From Photobacterium aphoticum (GTDB taxonomy: Bacteria; Pseudomonadota; Gammaproteobacteria; Enterobacterales; Vibrionaceae): a stretch of 64,000 nucleotides of DNA. The notes under the pieces were generated by a model. That model did not search any database and was not told where the DNA came from. It was given only the letters and a program-made list of their open reading frames with translations. Numbering within the stretch: position 1 is the first letter of the stretch; every line of letters starts with the position of its first letter. Below, one piece after another: positions 36,383-46,959 of the stretch. The position numbers and the translations under genes were made by a program. Location of the stretch: positions 1 to 64,000 of the forward strand of contig NZ_LDOV01000010.1 of NCBI RefSeq assembly GCF_001029435.1. The letters are read 5' to 3'.

Positions 36383-36682
36383 TTAACGGATCAGAGAGCG
36401 TGTTTTCAGTTCGTAAATCAGTTTTTCTGCGCTGCATTCAAACTGGATACGGGCTGTCAGTTCAGTGCTGTCGTCTTCAAGCGGAGTGACTTCGTGTTTG
36501 AAGTTAGCGTTCACTTCCTTCGCAAGTGCTAAGTAGTTCGCTAGTTCGCCTTCAAGCGCAGCTTTGTTGCTAGCAAAGATTTTTACTTCCGCAACGTCAT
36601 CACCTTCTTTGATGATAAAGCCCATTTCAGCTGATACACCACAGGCTTCGCAGGTTTGGAATTCTTGATCGTTGTTTGTCAT
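36383..36682 (-). CDS. yfcZ: YfcZ/YiiS family (DUF406) protein
   Basis: The 99-aa protein starts with the family's CEACGVSAEMGFIIKEGDDVAEV pattern (Cys11 and Cys14) and continues as two strand-helix units (AEVKIFASNKAALEGELANYLALAKE; TARIQFECSAEKLIYELK). The fold resembles a small ferredoxin-like domain. E. coli carries two paralogues of unknown function. It has its own terminator. Confidence 0.88.
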   Translation of the reverse strand: MTNNDQEFQTCEACGVSAEMGFIIKEGDDVAEVKIFASNKAALEGELANYLALAKEVNANFKHEVTPLEDDSTELTARIQFECSAEKLIYELKTRSLIR

Positions 36683-36881
36683 GGCTTCACTCTATCTTCA
36701 TTATGTTATACCAAGCTATATCAACACTAAGATTGAGGTTACTTGGGAATATAGAGCCATTCTAAAACGTTGTGACCAAGATCGCTACGGTTGAATGTGC
36801 ATTTCATATGACAAATTTTGAAATGCCGCCCGTGATGAGCAGCATTTCAGTATGCCGTGGCTTTTAGCTGGTTGTGTTTGA

Positions 36882-37235
36882 CTAACGATTGTCCGATTCA
36901 AACGTATCGTAGCTATAGTCTACGTTTACAATGGCGCGGTATTTAACTTCGCCTTTGGCATTGGAAAATTCGTCGACCTGAATGTGAGAATTGTCGACTT
37001 TGATTGAGTTGGTTTTCAACCCGTATTCGTAAATGCCCAGAGTACGTTTCAGTTTGCGTGGGGATTCGCTGCGGATGTTATTGGCCAGTGTTTGACCCTG
37101 ACGGTAAGCGCCTTCACGTGAGTCACTGACACCGGCATTAATATATTGAGAGGCTTGATTATTTTCACGGGTAAACGCATAAGATGCGGTACTGCAAGCG
37201 ACCATTACTACTGATAGAAGTAGGGTTTTCATCAT
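36882..37235 (-). CDS. Exported DUF3316-like protein
   Basis: From 37235 the protein has a signal peptide (MMKTLLLSVVMVACSTASYA). Its roughly 95-residue mature domain has a helix with a repeated AYRQGQTLANNI pattern and a C-terminal pair of strands (NSHIQVDEFSNAKGEVKYRAIVNVDYSYD, split). This resembles the DUF3316 proteins common in Vibrio, which are periplasmic and of unknown function. GAGGAAG is the ribosome-binding site; a longer in-frame start would hide the signal. Confidence 0.7.
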   Translation of the reverse strand: MMKTLLLSVVMVACSTASYAFTRENNQASQYINAGVSDSREGAYRQGQTLANNIRSESPRKLKRTLGIYEYGLKTNSIKVDNSHIQVDEFSNAKGEVKYRAIVNVDYSYDTFESDNR

Positions 37236-37458
37236 GGCTTCCTCGTGTTTACTAATAGGATTATTCACATCGCTATAGTAGACCTGCGCCTGATGGAGAA
37301 CTTTCATAAAACGGGCGTTTTTTATCACTTAATTTGGGAAAAGAAGCTAACTGCCTGAAAGGGATAAATAAGCAATGACACAATATGCTGTGTCATTGCT
37401 CATAGCGCCTAGTATCTGGTACCGAGTATCCAGTATTTAGGATTTAGACGGGAGGCGG

Positions 37459-39423
37459 TTAATCCTTCACGACATGCGGGTAAAGTTGGCTGATTTGCTC
37501 GGCAATCATTTGGAAAGGGTAGGCCTCCATTTTGCCAAAGCCAGACAACTGACGTGCCTTGATCTGCGTATGCAGTGGCGTGGCCATGCCACACAAAAAG
37601 CGGGTAATTGCTGCCGCAGACGGCATGGCCGGGCAGGCGGCAATAAAGGGATCGACCCACGCTTTTAGCATGTTATGAGACACAGGGGCTTGTTCGGTTT
37701 CTTTTGGCAACTGTGCGATGTGTCCGCGACAGACCGAGCAATGGCCGCACTCAGCAGGGGCCTGATGATCGGCAAAATACTGTGCCAGGCGGTGACTCAG
37801 GCAGGTGTCACTTTCAAAAAAGGCCAGCATCTCATTCAAACGCTGAATTTCACTGTGCTCTTTATCGACAAACAGTTGATAGAGGCGCTGTGCCTCGGCG
37901 TTGATATCAATATCTTCACGGCACAGGCGGTAAACGTCGGTCATCTGCTTACTTTCCAGCGTGATCCAGCCTTTCTCGGCAAAGTAATCCAGCGCAGCGA
38001 CGACGCGTTTACGTTCGGCGTGTGCCATCTGCCATAGCGCATCAAAGTCGACGGTGTACCAGGTACGGGCTTTTTTCGACGCACTGAAAATATGCTGTAC
38101 GAACGTTTGGCGCTCGCCTTGGAATTGCCCGATGATTTCCGCCTCTGAACGCTCCAGTTTGAAACGGTAATCAGCAAAATAGGTGTATTGCGGCTCAATG
38201 ATATTCGCCATCTCCAAATACACCAGCAGGGTTTTGAGTGGCAGCGTGCGGATGTTAGTTTCTTTCGACAGGCGCAGCTGAATCACTTCCCACTGGCGAC
38301 CGTTTTGGCTCGGTTGAGCCTGTTCCAGCATGATCGAAAGCAGTTGCGAGATAGCGGTGTGATCCGGCGTGTCCCCATACACAAAGTTTTCCAACACATT
38401 CAAGCCCGATTGATTACCCAATAGGATACATTCCGACATGTTGCCGTCTCGACCGGCACGGCCGATTTCCTGACTGTAGTTTTCAATCGATTTAGGCAGA
38501 TCAAAGTGGATCACGCGGCGAATATCTGCTTTGTCGATGCCCATGCCAAAGGCGATCGTGGCAATAATGCAGTGATGGTGGCCTGCCATAAAATCGTGCT
38601 GAATACGTTGGCGTTGTTCACTGTCCATCCCCGCATGGTAGGCTTGTGCGGTGTAACCTTGTTGTGACAACCATTGCGCTAAGTCTTCAGCGGTTTTCTG
38701 CAAGGTCACGTATACAATGGTCGGTAAAGCGGGCGATCCGACCGGTACAGCTTGTGTTAATTGTTTCAGCAGCGCTTCGGCTTTGTCTTCCTGCGGGGTC
38801 GGAAGAATATTCAAATCCAGATTTGAACGGTAGAAACCGGTGACCACCACATGCTCTGGCGCAATCGCAAATTTTGTCCGCATATCTTCGATAACCGCCG
38901 GTGTCGCGGTAGCCGTCAGCAGTAAGACCTGTGGAATATTCAGCTGTGCACGGTATTGCGGCAACTTCAGGTAATCCGGACGGAAATTGTGGCCCCATTC
39001 AGAAATACAGTGCGCTTCATCCACCACTAACATCGAGATTGGCACTTGTGAGATGAAGTGACGGAAACGCTCGTTATTCAGTCGCTCGACTGAGATCATC
39101 AGAATCTTGATTTGCCCACTACGTACGCCCTGCATCACCTGCTGGCTTTCATCCCACGTTTGGCTGGAGTCAATGGACGCGGCAGCAATGCCTTTGCTAT
39201 GCAGGAAATCCAGTTGATCTTTCATCAATGCCAGCAATGGTGATATCACCAGAGTCAAATGTGGTAGCTGGAGGGCCGGTAATTGGTAACACAGGGATTT
39301 ACCGGAACCGGTAGGGAAGATAGCCGCTGCAGAGTGACCATTGATGACATGTTGGATCACCGCATCCTGACCGGGACGCAGTCCATCAAAGCCAAAGTAG
39401 TGTTGCAGATTCTGTAGATACAT
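37459..39423 (-). CDS. recQ: RecQ-family ATP-dependent DNA helicase
   Basis: This is a 654-aa 3'-5' helicase. Walker A is FPTGSGKS at 36-43, and DEAH at 135-138 is followed by CISEWGHNFRPDY. Motif VI is QEIGRAGRDG. The RecQ zinc site is Cys541, Cys559, Cys562 and Cys565 (CGHCSVC). After the winged-helix region comes a roughly 90-residue C-terminal segment. HRDC boundaries are not clear, and the sequence is more divergent than canonical RecQ, so this may be the second RecQ paralogue found in many vibrios. Confidence 0.9.
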   Translation of the reverse strand: MYLQNLQHYFGFDGLRPGQDAVIQHVINGHSAAAIFPTGSGKSLCYQLPALQLPHLTLVISPLLALMKDQLDFLHSKGIAAASIDSSQTWDESQQVMQGVRSGQIKILMISVERLNNERFRHFISQVPISMLVVDEAHCISEWGHNFRPDYLKLPQYRAQLNIPQVLLLTATATPAVIEDMRTKFAIAPEHVVVTGFYRSNLDLNILPTPQEDKAEALLKQLTQAVPVGSPALPTIVYVTLQKTAEDLAQWLSQQGYTAQAYHAGMDSEQRQRIQHDFMAGHHHCIIATIAFGMGIDKADIRRVIHFDLPKSIENYSQEIGRAGRDGNMSECILLGNQSGLNVLENFVYGDTPDHTAISQLLSIMLEQAQPSQNGRQWEVIQLRLSKETNIRTLPLKTLLVYLEMANIIEPQYTYFADYRFKLERSEAEIIGQFQGERQTFVQHIFSASKKARTWYTVDFDALWQMAHAERKRVVAALDYFAEKGWITLESKQMTDVYRLCREDIDINAEAQRLYQLFVDKEHSEIQRLNEMLAFFESDTCLSHRLAQYFADHQAPAECGHCSVCRGHIAQLPKETEQAPVSHNMLKAWVDPFIAACPAMPSAAAITRFLCGMATPLHTQIKARQLSGFGKMEAYPFQMIAEQISQLYPHVVKD

Positions 39424-39753
39424 AGACGAGCCGAGTTAAGAAGCCAGCCCATGATGATAACGAAGATTGCACGGATTACCTATTACCTTACCGATTGCCG
39501 TTTAATTTTTATATAGATGACAATTCAATGAATAAAATTTTGATATTACTGAAAAATGGAAGTGTGTTGATTTTTGAACGATGTTTGATTTTTAGTTGAG
39601 TCAATATTGCCACTCATGAGTAAAAAATATCAGGCCAACTGGCGTACGGTAACCACTTTTAGCGATATCTTTTGATAGGGATATTGATATACGGAAAAAT
39701 CACAACGCATTCATAACAATGGGTATATAGCCCAATGATTTATAAGGAAGTAT
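39424..39753. other. AT-rich intergenic region between recQ and the MCP gene
   Basis: This 330-bp divergent promoter region has no open frame worth reporting. It includes AT-rich runs and a GATATC...GATATTGATATAC stretch near 39664-39692, but no recognised operator. Confidence 0.5.
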
Positions 39754-41397
39754 ATGTCGTGGTTTCATAATTTGAGTTTTCGCTTTAAGTTTGCTGCTCC
39801 TGTTTTTATTGTCGTGACCATTTTCTCGTGCTTATTTGCGTTAGTGATGGTGGTGTTTAATGATCAAATTAACACCGACAAGGTATTGGATGATCATATT
39901 GAACCGGTGTTGGTCGATATGGATGACGGTTATCGAGATTTGTATCAGGTCACGACCGCCGGCAAAGGGGTCGTACTGGCCAATAATGATCCGGAGCAAA
40001 TTGCCCATTATCAGATGCTCTATGCTGATGACGAGCCGAAAGCATTGGGGCGCCTGCTGGCAGCGCAGCGATTAGTGGATGCAGGGTTACAAGATCGCAG
40101 TTTGCAAGTGACCATCGACCAACTGGAAGAGCAGTATGCGCGTTGGGTAAAACACTACGCGTATATGGTCGAGAACCCGACCGTATCGGTGGCCTATTAT
40201 GCCAATGAGCGTGAAGCCATTGAGCGGGAATTTGCCACACTGATTGATTTGTTCAAAGTGGTACGAAGCAGCGTGGAAGCCAATGCGGCAACGTTGCAAG
40301 TTGCGATTGATGATGAAATTACGCTAGCAACACGCGCACTGAGTATTGGCGTGCTGGTGGCCATTCTGTTATCTGTGCTCACAACGTGGTTTATTTCAGG
40401 CATTGTTATCACACCGTTACGTCGTTTGTCTGAGAGTATGCACGATATCGCTCAGGGTGACGGTGATTTAACCCAACGCATTGACGTACAGAGCCGTGAT
40501 GAAGTCGGGCAGTTAGGAGAGGCTTTTAATGCGTTTGTGACAACCATTCATCAAACCATCAGTGAAGTGTCATCAACACTGGTGACGGTACAAGAAGCGA
40601 CGGCACATATTCAACAAGAAACACAAGGCGTCGCGCTAAATGCCGCATCACAGCAAGAAGAAAGTGCACAGGTGGCCACGGCGGTGAATGAGATGAGCGC
40701 GACCAGTGACAATGTGAGCCAGCATGCGAATGATGCGGCGCAAGCCAGTCAGCGTGCGAGTGAAGAGTCGGATACGGCACGTAATGTGCTGGGCGATGCC
40801 GTTGTCTCGATCCATAAGTTGGCCGATGACATTGATGCGTCGAGCCAAGTGATCACCGAACTTGAACGCGATGTAGGTAATATCGCTTCGATTTTGGATG
40901 TGATCCGAGGCATTGCTGATCAAACCAATTTGCTGGCATTGAATGCGGCGATTGAAGCGGCACGTGCGGGCGAGCAAGGGCGTGGTTTTGCGGTGGTGGC
41001 TGATGAAGTCCGTTCACTGGCCAGCAAAACGCAAATGAGTACCGGCGAGATTCAGGCCATGATTGAACGCTTACAATACGGCGCAAAAGAAGCCGTAGTT
41101 GCCATGGCGAGCAGTCGTGAAAGCGGGATCAGTACGGTCGAGCAGGCGAATAGCGCCAACAGTTCGTTGGATGCGATCAGCCAATCGATTAATGTGATCA
41201 ATGAGATGAACCTGCAAATTGCCACGGCGGCGACACAGCAGAGTCAGGTGAGTGAAGATATTAACCAGAACGTTCAGCGTATTGCAGAAAAAAGTCAGGA
41301 GATGAGCGGTACCATTCAAAGTACAGAGCAAGCGTTTGTGACCTTAGCGACGCGGTGCCAGCAACTGAGAACCCAAGTCGGGCGATTCAAAATCTGA
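39754..41397 (+). CDS. Methyl-accepting chemotaxis protein
   Basis: The 547-aa transmembrane chemoreceptor has a first helix at about 10-32 and a periplasmic four-helix-type sensor region at about 33-190. The second helix is at about 193-215, HAMP at about 215-270 ([29 protein letters not shown], split), and the long cytoplasmic coiled coil has the signalling hairpin [38 protein letters not shown] (near-universal in MCPs, split). It has no C-terminal pentapeptide. Its ligand is unknown. AAGGAAG precedes the ATG. Confidence 0.95.
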   Translation: MSWFHNLSFRFKFAAPVFIVVTIFSCLFALVMVVFNDQINTDKVLDDHIEPVLVDMDDGYRDLYQVTTAGKGVVLANNDPEQIAHYQMLYADDEPKALGRLLAAQRLVDAGLQDRSLQVTIDQLEEQYARWVKHYAYMVENPTVSVAYYANEREAIEREFATLIDLFKVVRSSVEANAATLQVAIDDEITLATRALSIGVLVAILLSVLTTWFISGIVITPLRRLSESMHDIAQGDGDLTQRIDVQSRDEVGQLGEAFNAFVTTIHQTISEVSSTLVTVQEATAHIQQETQGVALNAASQQEESAQVATAVNEMSATSDNVSQHANDAAQASQRASEESDTARNVLGDAVVSIHKLADDIDASSQVITELERDVGNIASILDVIRGIADQTNLLALNAAIEAARAGEQGRGFAVVADEVRSLASKTQMSTGEIQAMIERLQYGAKEAVVAMASSRESGISTVEQANSANSSLDAISQSINVINEMNLQIATAATQQSQVSEDINQNVQRIAEKSQEMSGTIQSTEQAFVTLATRCQQLRTQVGRFKI

Positions 41398-41428
41398 AGA
41401 CGTTGTCCGTAAACATTGACTGACTCAA

Positions 41429-41464
41429 ACAGAAAAACCTCCACCCGGAGGTTTTTCTGTTTTC
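41429..41464 (+). terminator. Rho-independent terminator after the MCP gene
   Basis: Perfect 14-bp stem ACAGAAAAACCTCC/GGAGGTTTTTCTGT with loop ACCC, then TTTT. Confidence 0.9.
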
Positions 41465-41545
41465 TGGACACTGACTACGCTTTACATGCCTGCTTTCGTT
41501 CCAGAGAGCTGAGTGCATAACAGAATGGTAAAGGAGTGGTGTGCA

Positions 41546-42001
41546 ATGAAAAAACGAGCGTATGTTTTCATCTTATCCACGGTTGCCCTGCTGACTGCGT
41601 GTGACAAGCCTGAGCGGGGTAATACCGCCAGCTTCACGCTGCCGGAGGGGAATGCAGCGCATGGGGCTGAGTTATTCGTCAAATACCAATGCCTGAGTTG
41701 CCACACCCTTGAAGGGTATGAGCGGCCAGCGGAATTGGATGAGTCCGGAGTGAGCATTGCCCTCGGGGGGAAAGTCCAGAGATTGAAAAATTACCAGGAT
41801 CTCGTCATGTCGATCATTAACCCATCGCACCGGATAGCGCATGGTTATGATCCCGAAATCGTCGTGCGTTCAGGTGAATCTATCATGCCGAGCTATAACG
41901 ATGTGATGACCGTGACGGACTTGATTGATTTAGTCACCTTCCTCGAGGGGCAGTATGAATTGCAACCTTTTGAGTACACGGAATATGGTTTGTACTACTA
42001 G
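41546..42001 (+). CDS. Lipoprotein mono-heme c-type cytochrome
   Basis: The start at 41546 gives a lipoprotein signal (MKKRAYVFILSTVALLTAC; lipid-modified Cys19). A single heme-c motif CLSCH (Cys49, Cys52, His53) follows, with a probable axial Met in SIMPSYND. The class I cytochrome c core ends with the helix TDLIDLVTFLEG, and a Tyr-rich tail follows. It would be a membrane-tethered periplasmic electron carrier. Its redox partner is not encoded nearby. Confidence 0.85.
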   Translation: MKKRAYVFILSTVALLTACDKPERGNTASFTLPEGNAAHGAELFVKYQCLSCHTLEGYERPAELDESGVSIALGGKVQRLKNYQDLVMSIINPSHRIAHGYDPEIVVRSGESIMPSYNDVMTVTDLIDLVTFLEGQYELQPFEYTEYGLYY

Positions 42002-42009
42002 GTGGCATG

Positions 42010-42040
42010 GGCCACTCCGGTCTTCGGGGTGGCCTTCTTT
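42010..42040 (+). terminator. Terminator after the cytochrome gene
   Basis: Stem GGCCACTCCG/CGGGGTGGCC (one G-T pair) with a 5-nt loop, then TTCTTT. Confidence 0.75.
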
Positions 42041-42128
42041 GAAGGAATTGTAAGCAAATATTGAATCTAATTTACAGGTTATAGGGGCTGCATTATGATG
42101 CTGCGTTTTTTATTTTGAATCCCTGCCC

Positions 42129-45100
42129 ATGAATCGCCTGTTTTTAGCTCTGATTGTTTTTTTTCTTTTATGTAGCAATGCGTTAGCAGAATCATTCACC
42201 TTAACATCCGAAGAGAAACAGATCATTGCACAACATGATGAATTAGTGGTGGCGAGACCAACCCAATATCGCCCATCGTATTGGGGCAGTAAATCTGCTG
42301 ATGGTATAGAGGGAAGTTATCAGCATTTTATTGTGGAACTGGGCAAGGTGTTGCAGTTACCGATTCGATTTGTTGATTTTAAAACATATGAAGACATGTT
42401 TTCTGCCGTCAGTTCTGGTGAGGCAGACGCATCATTAGGTTTCATTTCGACTCAAGCACGCCGTCAGATGGCGATATTTTCTGATCCTATTTTTCAAAAT
42501 TACCATGTGAAGTGGTATGCCAATGAGCATGCGAAAAAAAAGCCGTTGCGAGAGATGCATTGGGTTTGTGTTCGAGGCATGCTCGCTTGTGATGAACTGG
42601 CGGCACTCGCACCTAAAGCTCTGAAAAAGGTAGACACACCGGAAAAGCTTATCTATAACCTGGCATCTGGTCTGGCTGATGCAGCGATTGTGAATTACGT
42701 CACTGTGTATGATTATTATGGCAAGATTAAATCGGGTGAATGGCAAGGTGAAATCGAATTACTGAATCATACTAACCCCGATGGTGCATCATTTGTGATG
42801 ACGGATACACATTCGGAATTAATGGCGATTATAAATCGTTACATTCAATTTGCCATCGAGCATGAGTTATTCACGTCAACATATTCAAAATTAACACTTC
42901 TGCATAATGATCTGATTTTACAGTCTATTTCTGATCAATATCGACGCAATGTATTACGTTACACGATGCGTGATGATTTGCATCCATTGTCATACCGAGA
43001 TCCTAAATCAGGCCGTGTTGTGGGTTATGTGCATGATATTTTGGACATGTTTTCACGTAAAACCGGGTTGGCTTTTCAATACGTACCTCCTAATGGCCGT
43101 TCAGCGAAATCGATGCTGGTCAATGGGGAGGTGGAATTTATTCCCGGAATGTTTGTTGATCTGCAAAATACTGATTCATTCATTGGTACAACCCCCTTTT
43201 TCACCGTGCAATGGGTACTGATAAAAAGTAAGCAGTCGGTAAAAGAAGCTAAATTGGCTATCTTGGATAGGTGTAATAGCTTTAATGAAGGGGATTCGAC
43301 AGCCCTCGTTTCTACCCCATACTTGCTCTATAAAGACATTAATCAACTGCTATCAGATATTTCTGCCGGCGTGATCTCTCATGCCTATGTGCCACAAAGT
43401 GTGTTGGATGTGCAGTTGTACTTCAATAAAGGCAAACATTTTGACGTAGTCGTGTCCGATAACAGTTCATTAGCGGATGTAGAGTTAGGGATTGTATTAC
43501 GCGAAGATTCAGATCTTTTGCGTGGTGTATTTAACGCCGCTATTGAAATCACGACAGACAATGAAATTGATTTAGCCCGCTTAAATCACCATCGCATTAT
43601 TGCGCAATATGGTTTTGACAAAGGAACCGCAACTCATGTTGCAGCCTGGGTGGCAGGGCTAACAGTTTTGATTATTCTGGCTGGGTTGATTCACACCAAG
43701 CGATTAAAAGTCTCCTTGTTGTCAGCGCGAGCGACGGAAAAGCGTTCTTACCAACAAGTCGAATGGCTGATGAAACTGCTGGATAACATTCCGGGCATGG
43801 TGGTGATCACCGATGGTTCGGGTAAACCGATTTTATCGAATAAGGCATTTAAAACCTGCTTGTATGCGTGTGAGTTGAACCGTTGTGCTCATCATGAGCA
43901 GCCTTGCTTCTTTTTAAGTGCATTGGGCGGCGTGATGACGGACGATGAGCAAACGGAATTACACCTTAGTAAGGTGGGATGTGCCATTGAAGATCGATAT
44001 TTCCGTATATTGCGTGAATCGGTGATCAACCCGCGTGACGGGGAAGAATACAACATCACGGTATACGATGATTTCACTGAGCTGAAACAGCAGCAACAGC
44101 AACTGAAAGAGTCAAAACTGCAAGCGATTCATGCTTTGAAAGCGCGAGAAGCCTTTTTGGCTATGATCAGCCACGAACTGCGTACGCCGTTGGCGGCGAT
44201 GATGGGGTTGATGGAATTGCTCAGCTCTAAACTTAAGCAAAAAGAAAACCAGGAACTGATGCAAAATGCGCAACTGTCCGCAGAGCGCTTGAAGTTGCTG
44301 GTGAACGATATTCTTGATTTTTCCAAGATGGAAGCCGAGCAGCTACAACTGGATATGTACCGCAGTAATGCGTTTAATGAATTGTGTCCGGTGATCCGCA
44401 CGTTTGAAAGCCATGCCCAGTTTAAGAAATTGCAGTTCGTGATGGACTGGCAGCCAACCGCATTGTGCATGGCTGAACTTGACTGGCACCGCGTGGTGCA
44501 AATCATCAATAACTTGCTCAATAATGCGATTAAATTTACCGATCATGGGCATATTGCCGTTTCCGTGATTACGGCTGAGCAGTACCTGCAATTAGAGGTG
44601 AAAGATTCAGGCTGTGGCATGACCCAAGAGCAGTTGGCGCATTTATTCCAGCCGTTTGCACAGGGTGACCGTACCATTACTCGCCGCTATGGCGGATCTG
44701 GCCTGGGGATGTCTATCGTTCAGCGTTTGGTGGTATTGATGGGCGGCACCATTGATGTGGTCAGTGAAGAAGGGCAAGGCACCACGGTGACAGTGACATT
44801 GCCGGCGGCTTTCATTCCGGTAGATAAGCATGAATGCAAACCGGTGTTTGCCGCTGATCAACGTATTGCCCAGTGGTTAGCGGTATGGCAAGTGAGCATT
44901 GATGACAATGTAGCGTCTGACAGTGCTTCTATTGCGTTGATGGTCGAGAGTGACAATGTGTATCCGGATGTGTTACTGAAGCAACTTTCTGCTTACATGC
45001 CGAACGCGATGGCGGCAGGGCAGATGGTGCAATTCTCTGGTACGGTGCTGGTGGCGGATGATGACCCGATCAACCGTTTACTGTTCCAAAAGCAGTTGTC

Positions 45101-45722
45101 TAAGTTAGGGTTAACCACGGTCATTGTGAATGATGGTCTGGAAGCTATCCAGACGTTACAGGCGCAAGTCCACCAAATAGATGTGGTGATCACTGACTGC
45201 CACATGCCAAATGTGGATGGGTATGAACTGACATTGAAGATCAAGGGGGATACAACGTTATCGCACTTACCCGTGATTGGCTGCACGGCGGAAGATTCCC
45301 GTCTGGTGACAGAGAAAATCAAGCAAGTGGGCATGGATGATATCGTTTATAAGCCTTATACCCTGAGTGAGTTATCGAGTATTTTGGGTAAATACTTCAC
45401 CTCAGCCAAAGAAGAGGACAGCCCAGTCACACTCTCTTGGCTAGGCGATTACGATGTGGAAGAACAGCTTGAAATGTCACAGGTGGTGCAGGCGGCGTTA
45501 ACGTCGGACTATCGCCTGGTTGCAGCTGAAAACTGTGACTTACCCGCATTAGCACACCGAATTAAAGGATCGGCCCATGCATTGGGGATCAGTGAACTGG
45601 CCAATGCTGCGAAAGCCTGTGAAGGGGTCAGTGGGCAGGCGGCGGTGCAGGCCAAACAGCGTTTATTGTCTGAAATGGAAAAAGTCATTCAGGCGGTAAA
45701 CCGATGGATGAAGAGCCGTTAA
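42129..45722 (+). CDS. BvgS/EvgS-type hybrid sensor histidine kinase
   Basis: The 1197-aa unorthodox kinase has a signal peptide and two periplasmic SBP_bac_3 (venus-flytrap) domains (about 25-245 and 265-490). One transmembrane helix lies at about 503-522, followed by a PAS-like domain (about 545-650) with a cysteine-rich stretch (TCLYACELNRCAHHEQPC). Next come HisKA with phospho-His682 (MISHELRTP), HATPase_c, a receiver with phospho-Asp1023 (VVITDCHMPN) and an Hpt domain with His1143 (AHRIKGSAHALG). This is the full BvgS phosphorelay. No response-regulator gene is adjacent, so its partner must be elsewhere. Confidence 0.93.
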   Translation: MNRLFLALIVFFLLCSNALAESFTLTSEEKQIIAQHDELVVARPTQYRPSYWGSKSADGIEGSYQHFIVELGKVLQLPIRFVDFKTYEDMFSAVSSGEADASLGFISTQARRQMAIFSDPIFQNYHVKWYANEHAKKKPLREMHWVCVRGMLACDELAALAPKALKKVDTPEKLIYNLASGLADAAIVNYVTVYDYYGKIKSGEWQGEIELLNHTNPDGASFVMTDTHSELMAIINRYIQFAIEHELFTSTYSKLTLLHNDLILQSISDQYRRNVLRYTMRDDLHPLSYRDPKSGRVVGYVHDILDMFSRKTGLAFQYVPPNGRSAKSMLVNGEVEFIPGMFVDLQNTDSFIGTTPFFTVQWVLIKSKQSVKEAKLAILDRCNSFNEGDSTALVSTPYLLYKDINQLLSDISAGVISHAYVPQSVLDVQLYFNKGKHFDVVVSDNSSLADVELGIVLREDSDLLRGVFNAAIEITTDNEIDLARLNHHRIIAQYGFDKGTATHVAAWVAGLTVLIILAGLIHTKRLKVSLLSARATEKRSYQQVEWLMKLLDNIPGMVVITDGSGKPILSNKAFKTCLYACELNRCAHHEQPCFFLSALGGVMTDDEQTELHLSKVGCAIEDRYFRILRESVINPRDGEEYNITVYDDFTELKQQQQQLKESKLQAIHALKAREAFLAMISHELRTPLAAMMGLMELLSSKLKQKENQELMQNAQLSAERLKLLVNDILDFSKMEAEQLQLDMYRSNAFNELCPVIRTFESHAQFKKLQFVMDWQPTALCMAELDWHRVVQIINNLLNNAIKFTDHGHIAVSVITAEQYLQLEVKDSGCGMTQEQLAHLFQPFAQGDRTITRRYGGSGLGMSIVQRLVVLMGGTIDVVSEEGQGTTVTVTLPAAFIPVDKHECKPVFAADQRIAQWLAVWQVSIDDNVASDSASIALMVESDNVYPDVLLKQLSAYMPNAMAAGQMVQFSGTVLVADDDPINRLLFQKQLSKLGLTTVIVNDGLEAIQTLQAQVHQIDVVITDCHMPNVDGYELTLKIKGDTTLSHLPVIGCTAEDSRLVTEKIKQVGMDDIVYKPYTLSELSSILGKYFTSAKEEDSPVTLSWLGDYDVEEQLEMSQVVQAALTSDYRLVAAENCDLPALAHRIKGSAHALGISELANAAKACEGVSGQAAVQAKQRLLSEMEKVIQAVNRWMKSR

Positions 45723-45747
45723 TGGCGTCGTCAGTGGCTTTCTTCTC

Positions 45748-46779
45748 CTAAATCTCCACATACTGGCCTACCCGAAAAGCGGGCAGGCCAAATCCCCGTA
45801 ATGCATCAATCACACAGTTAATACGTTGTTGCCCATTGGGCGGCGGCAAGGTGGTGGTGTTTCCGTCGGTCACAGCGTGCTTTGTACACGCTGCACGCTT
45901 TATCTTCTCTATGTACTCAACACTGGTCGCATTGATGGCTATCGTCGCTGCGGATTGTTGCATGCTGTTAAACAGAGTCAGTGCGCGATGCACATGGTTA
46001 GCATGCGTGACCAGTGTGAGGTGTGTGATGCCATGACTTGCGGCAATGGCCAAGCTGTTGCTGGTGTTTTCTAACGTATTCGCGGCAAGGGTATCCATCA
46101 AAATATGTCGGGTATCAACACCGTGCTTCACTAACCATTGCTGCATGCACTCGGCTTCCGTCATTCCTGCTTGTTGAACACCACCGGTCACGATGATCCG
46201 GCTGGTCGGCGTCTGCTGTTTGAGCATTAATAGGGCTTCAAGGCGAGCCTGAAGCAAATCCGACAGACTGCCATCGGGATTGAGTTTATGGCCGAGAATC
46301 ACAAAGGCGTGCAGAGTCATCGTCTCTCCAGGCATAGCAGGCAGTGCTTTAGCCGACAGTGCCATCGGCGTGGTGAGTAGCGTGTTTACGGTGTCGATAA
46401 CGTTGGAGAGTGACTGGGCTCGGTGTGGGGTGCGCGCCTGTAGTGAGCATTGAGTCTCTGCTGCGAGTTTGTCGAGTCCGGTAATGGCATACCACATGGT
46501 CTGATAACACAAGATGTCTTCTTGCTGCTGGGTATTCGCATGGACCAGTGCTTGCTGATACAAGCCTAAGGCCGTGGGTAGGTTGCCCTGAAAGGTTGCC
46601 ATATTGGCGAGGGTGATCAGGATGTCGGTACGCAGAGTGGGGGAAGTCAGATGACAGGCTTGACCGAGATAGAAATTAACCGCATCCAGATTGGTCACGG
46701 ATTGCCCGTAAAGCGGGTAGTGGGTGCGATTGTTGCTGTTATACGCCTTGCGTGCTTGCTGAAGAAACAGGGATTCCAT
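45748..46779 (-). CDS. DUF218 (YdcF/ElyC-like) domain protein with helical N terminus
   Basis: In the 343-aa protein, residues about 155-300 form a DUF218 domain (HAFVILGHKLNPDG, RIIVTGGVQQAGMTEAECMQQWL, TLENTSNSLAIA), a Rossmann-like fold seen in ElyC, SanA and YdcF. The N-terminal 130 residues look like TPR-type helical repeats (TLANMATFQGNLPTALGLYQQAL). No signal or membrane anchor is seen, so it is probably cytoplasmic like YdcF. YdcF binds S-adenosylmethionine in vitro; the role is unknown. Confidence 0.78.
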   Translation of the reverse strand: MESLFLQQARKAYNSNNRTHYPLYGQSVTNLDAVNFYLGQACHLTSPTLRTDILITLANMATFQGNLPTALGLYQQALVHANTQQQEDILCYQTMWYAITGLDKLAAETQCSLQARTPHRAQSLSNVIDTVNTLLTTPMALSAKALPAMPGETMTLHAFVILGHKLNPDGSLSDLLQARLEALLMLKQQTPTSRIIVTGGVQQAGMTEAECMQQWLVKHGVDTRHILMDTLAANTLENTSNSLAIAASHGITHLTLVTHANHVHRALTLFNSMQQSAATIAINATSVEYIEKIKRAACTKHAVTDGNTTTLPPPNGQQRINCVIDALRGFGLPAFRVGQYVEI

Positions 46780-46904
46780 GAGAGCGCAATTCCATTGCTG
46801 AGCTTGTGCACAGCATGCCGTATTCTGACGGTATCAGCAATGAGAGAAGAATGCGTGAATGGCTTTACGATGGTCCGGAAGGGATAATTTGTCACTTGAG
46901 GACA

Positions 46905-46945
46905 GATAAAAAAACGCCGGAGAGGGAAACCCTGTCCGGCGTTTT
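46905..46945 (-). terminator. Terminator of the ATP-grasp/DUF1704 operon
   Basis: Stem AAAACGCCGGA/TCCGGCGTTTT has a 12-nt loop that can itself pair (AGGG/CCCT). On the minus strand it is followed by a run of T, 14 bp after the DUF1704 gene. Confidence 0.88.
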
Positions 46946-46959
46946 TATTTCAATCTTGG

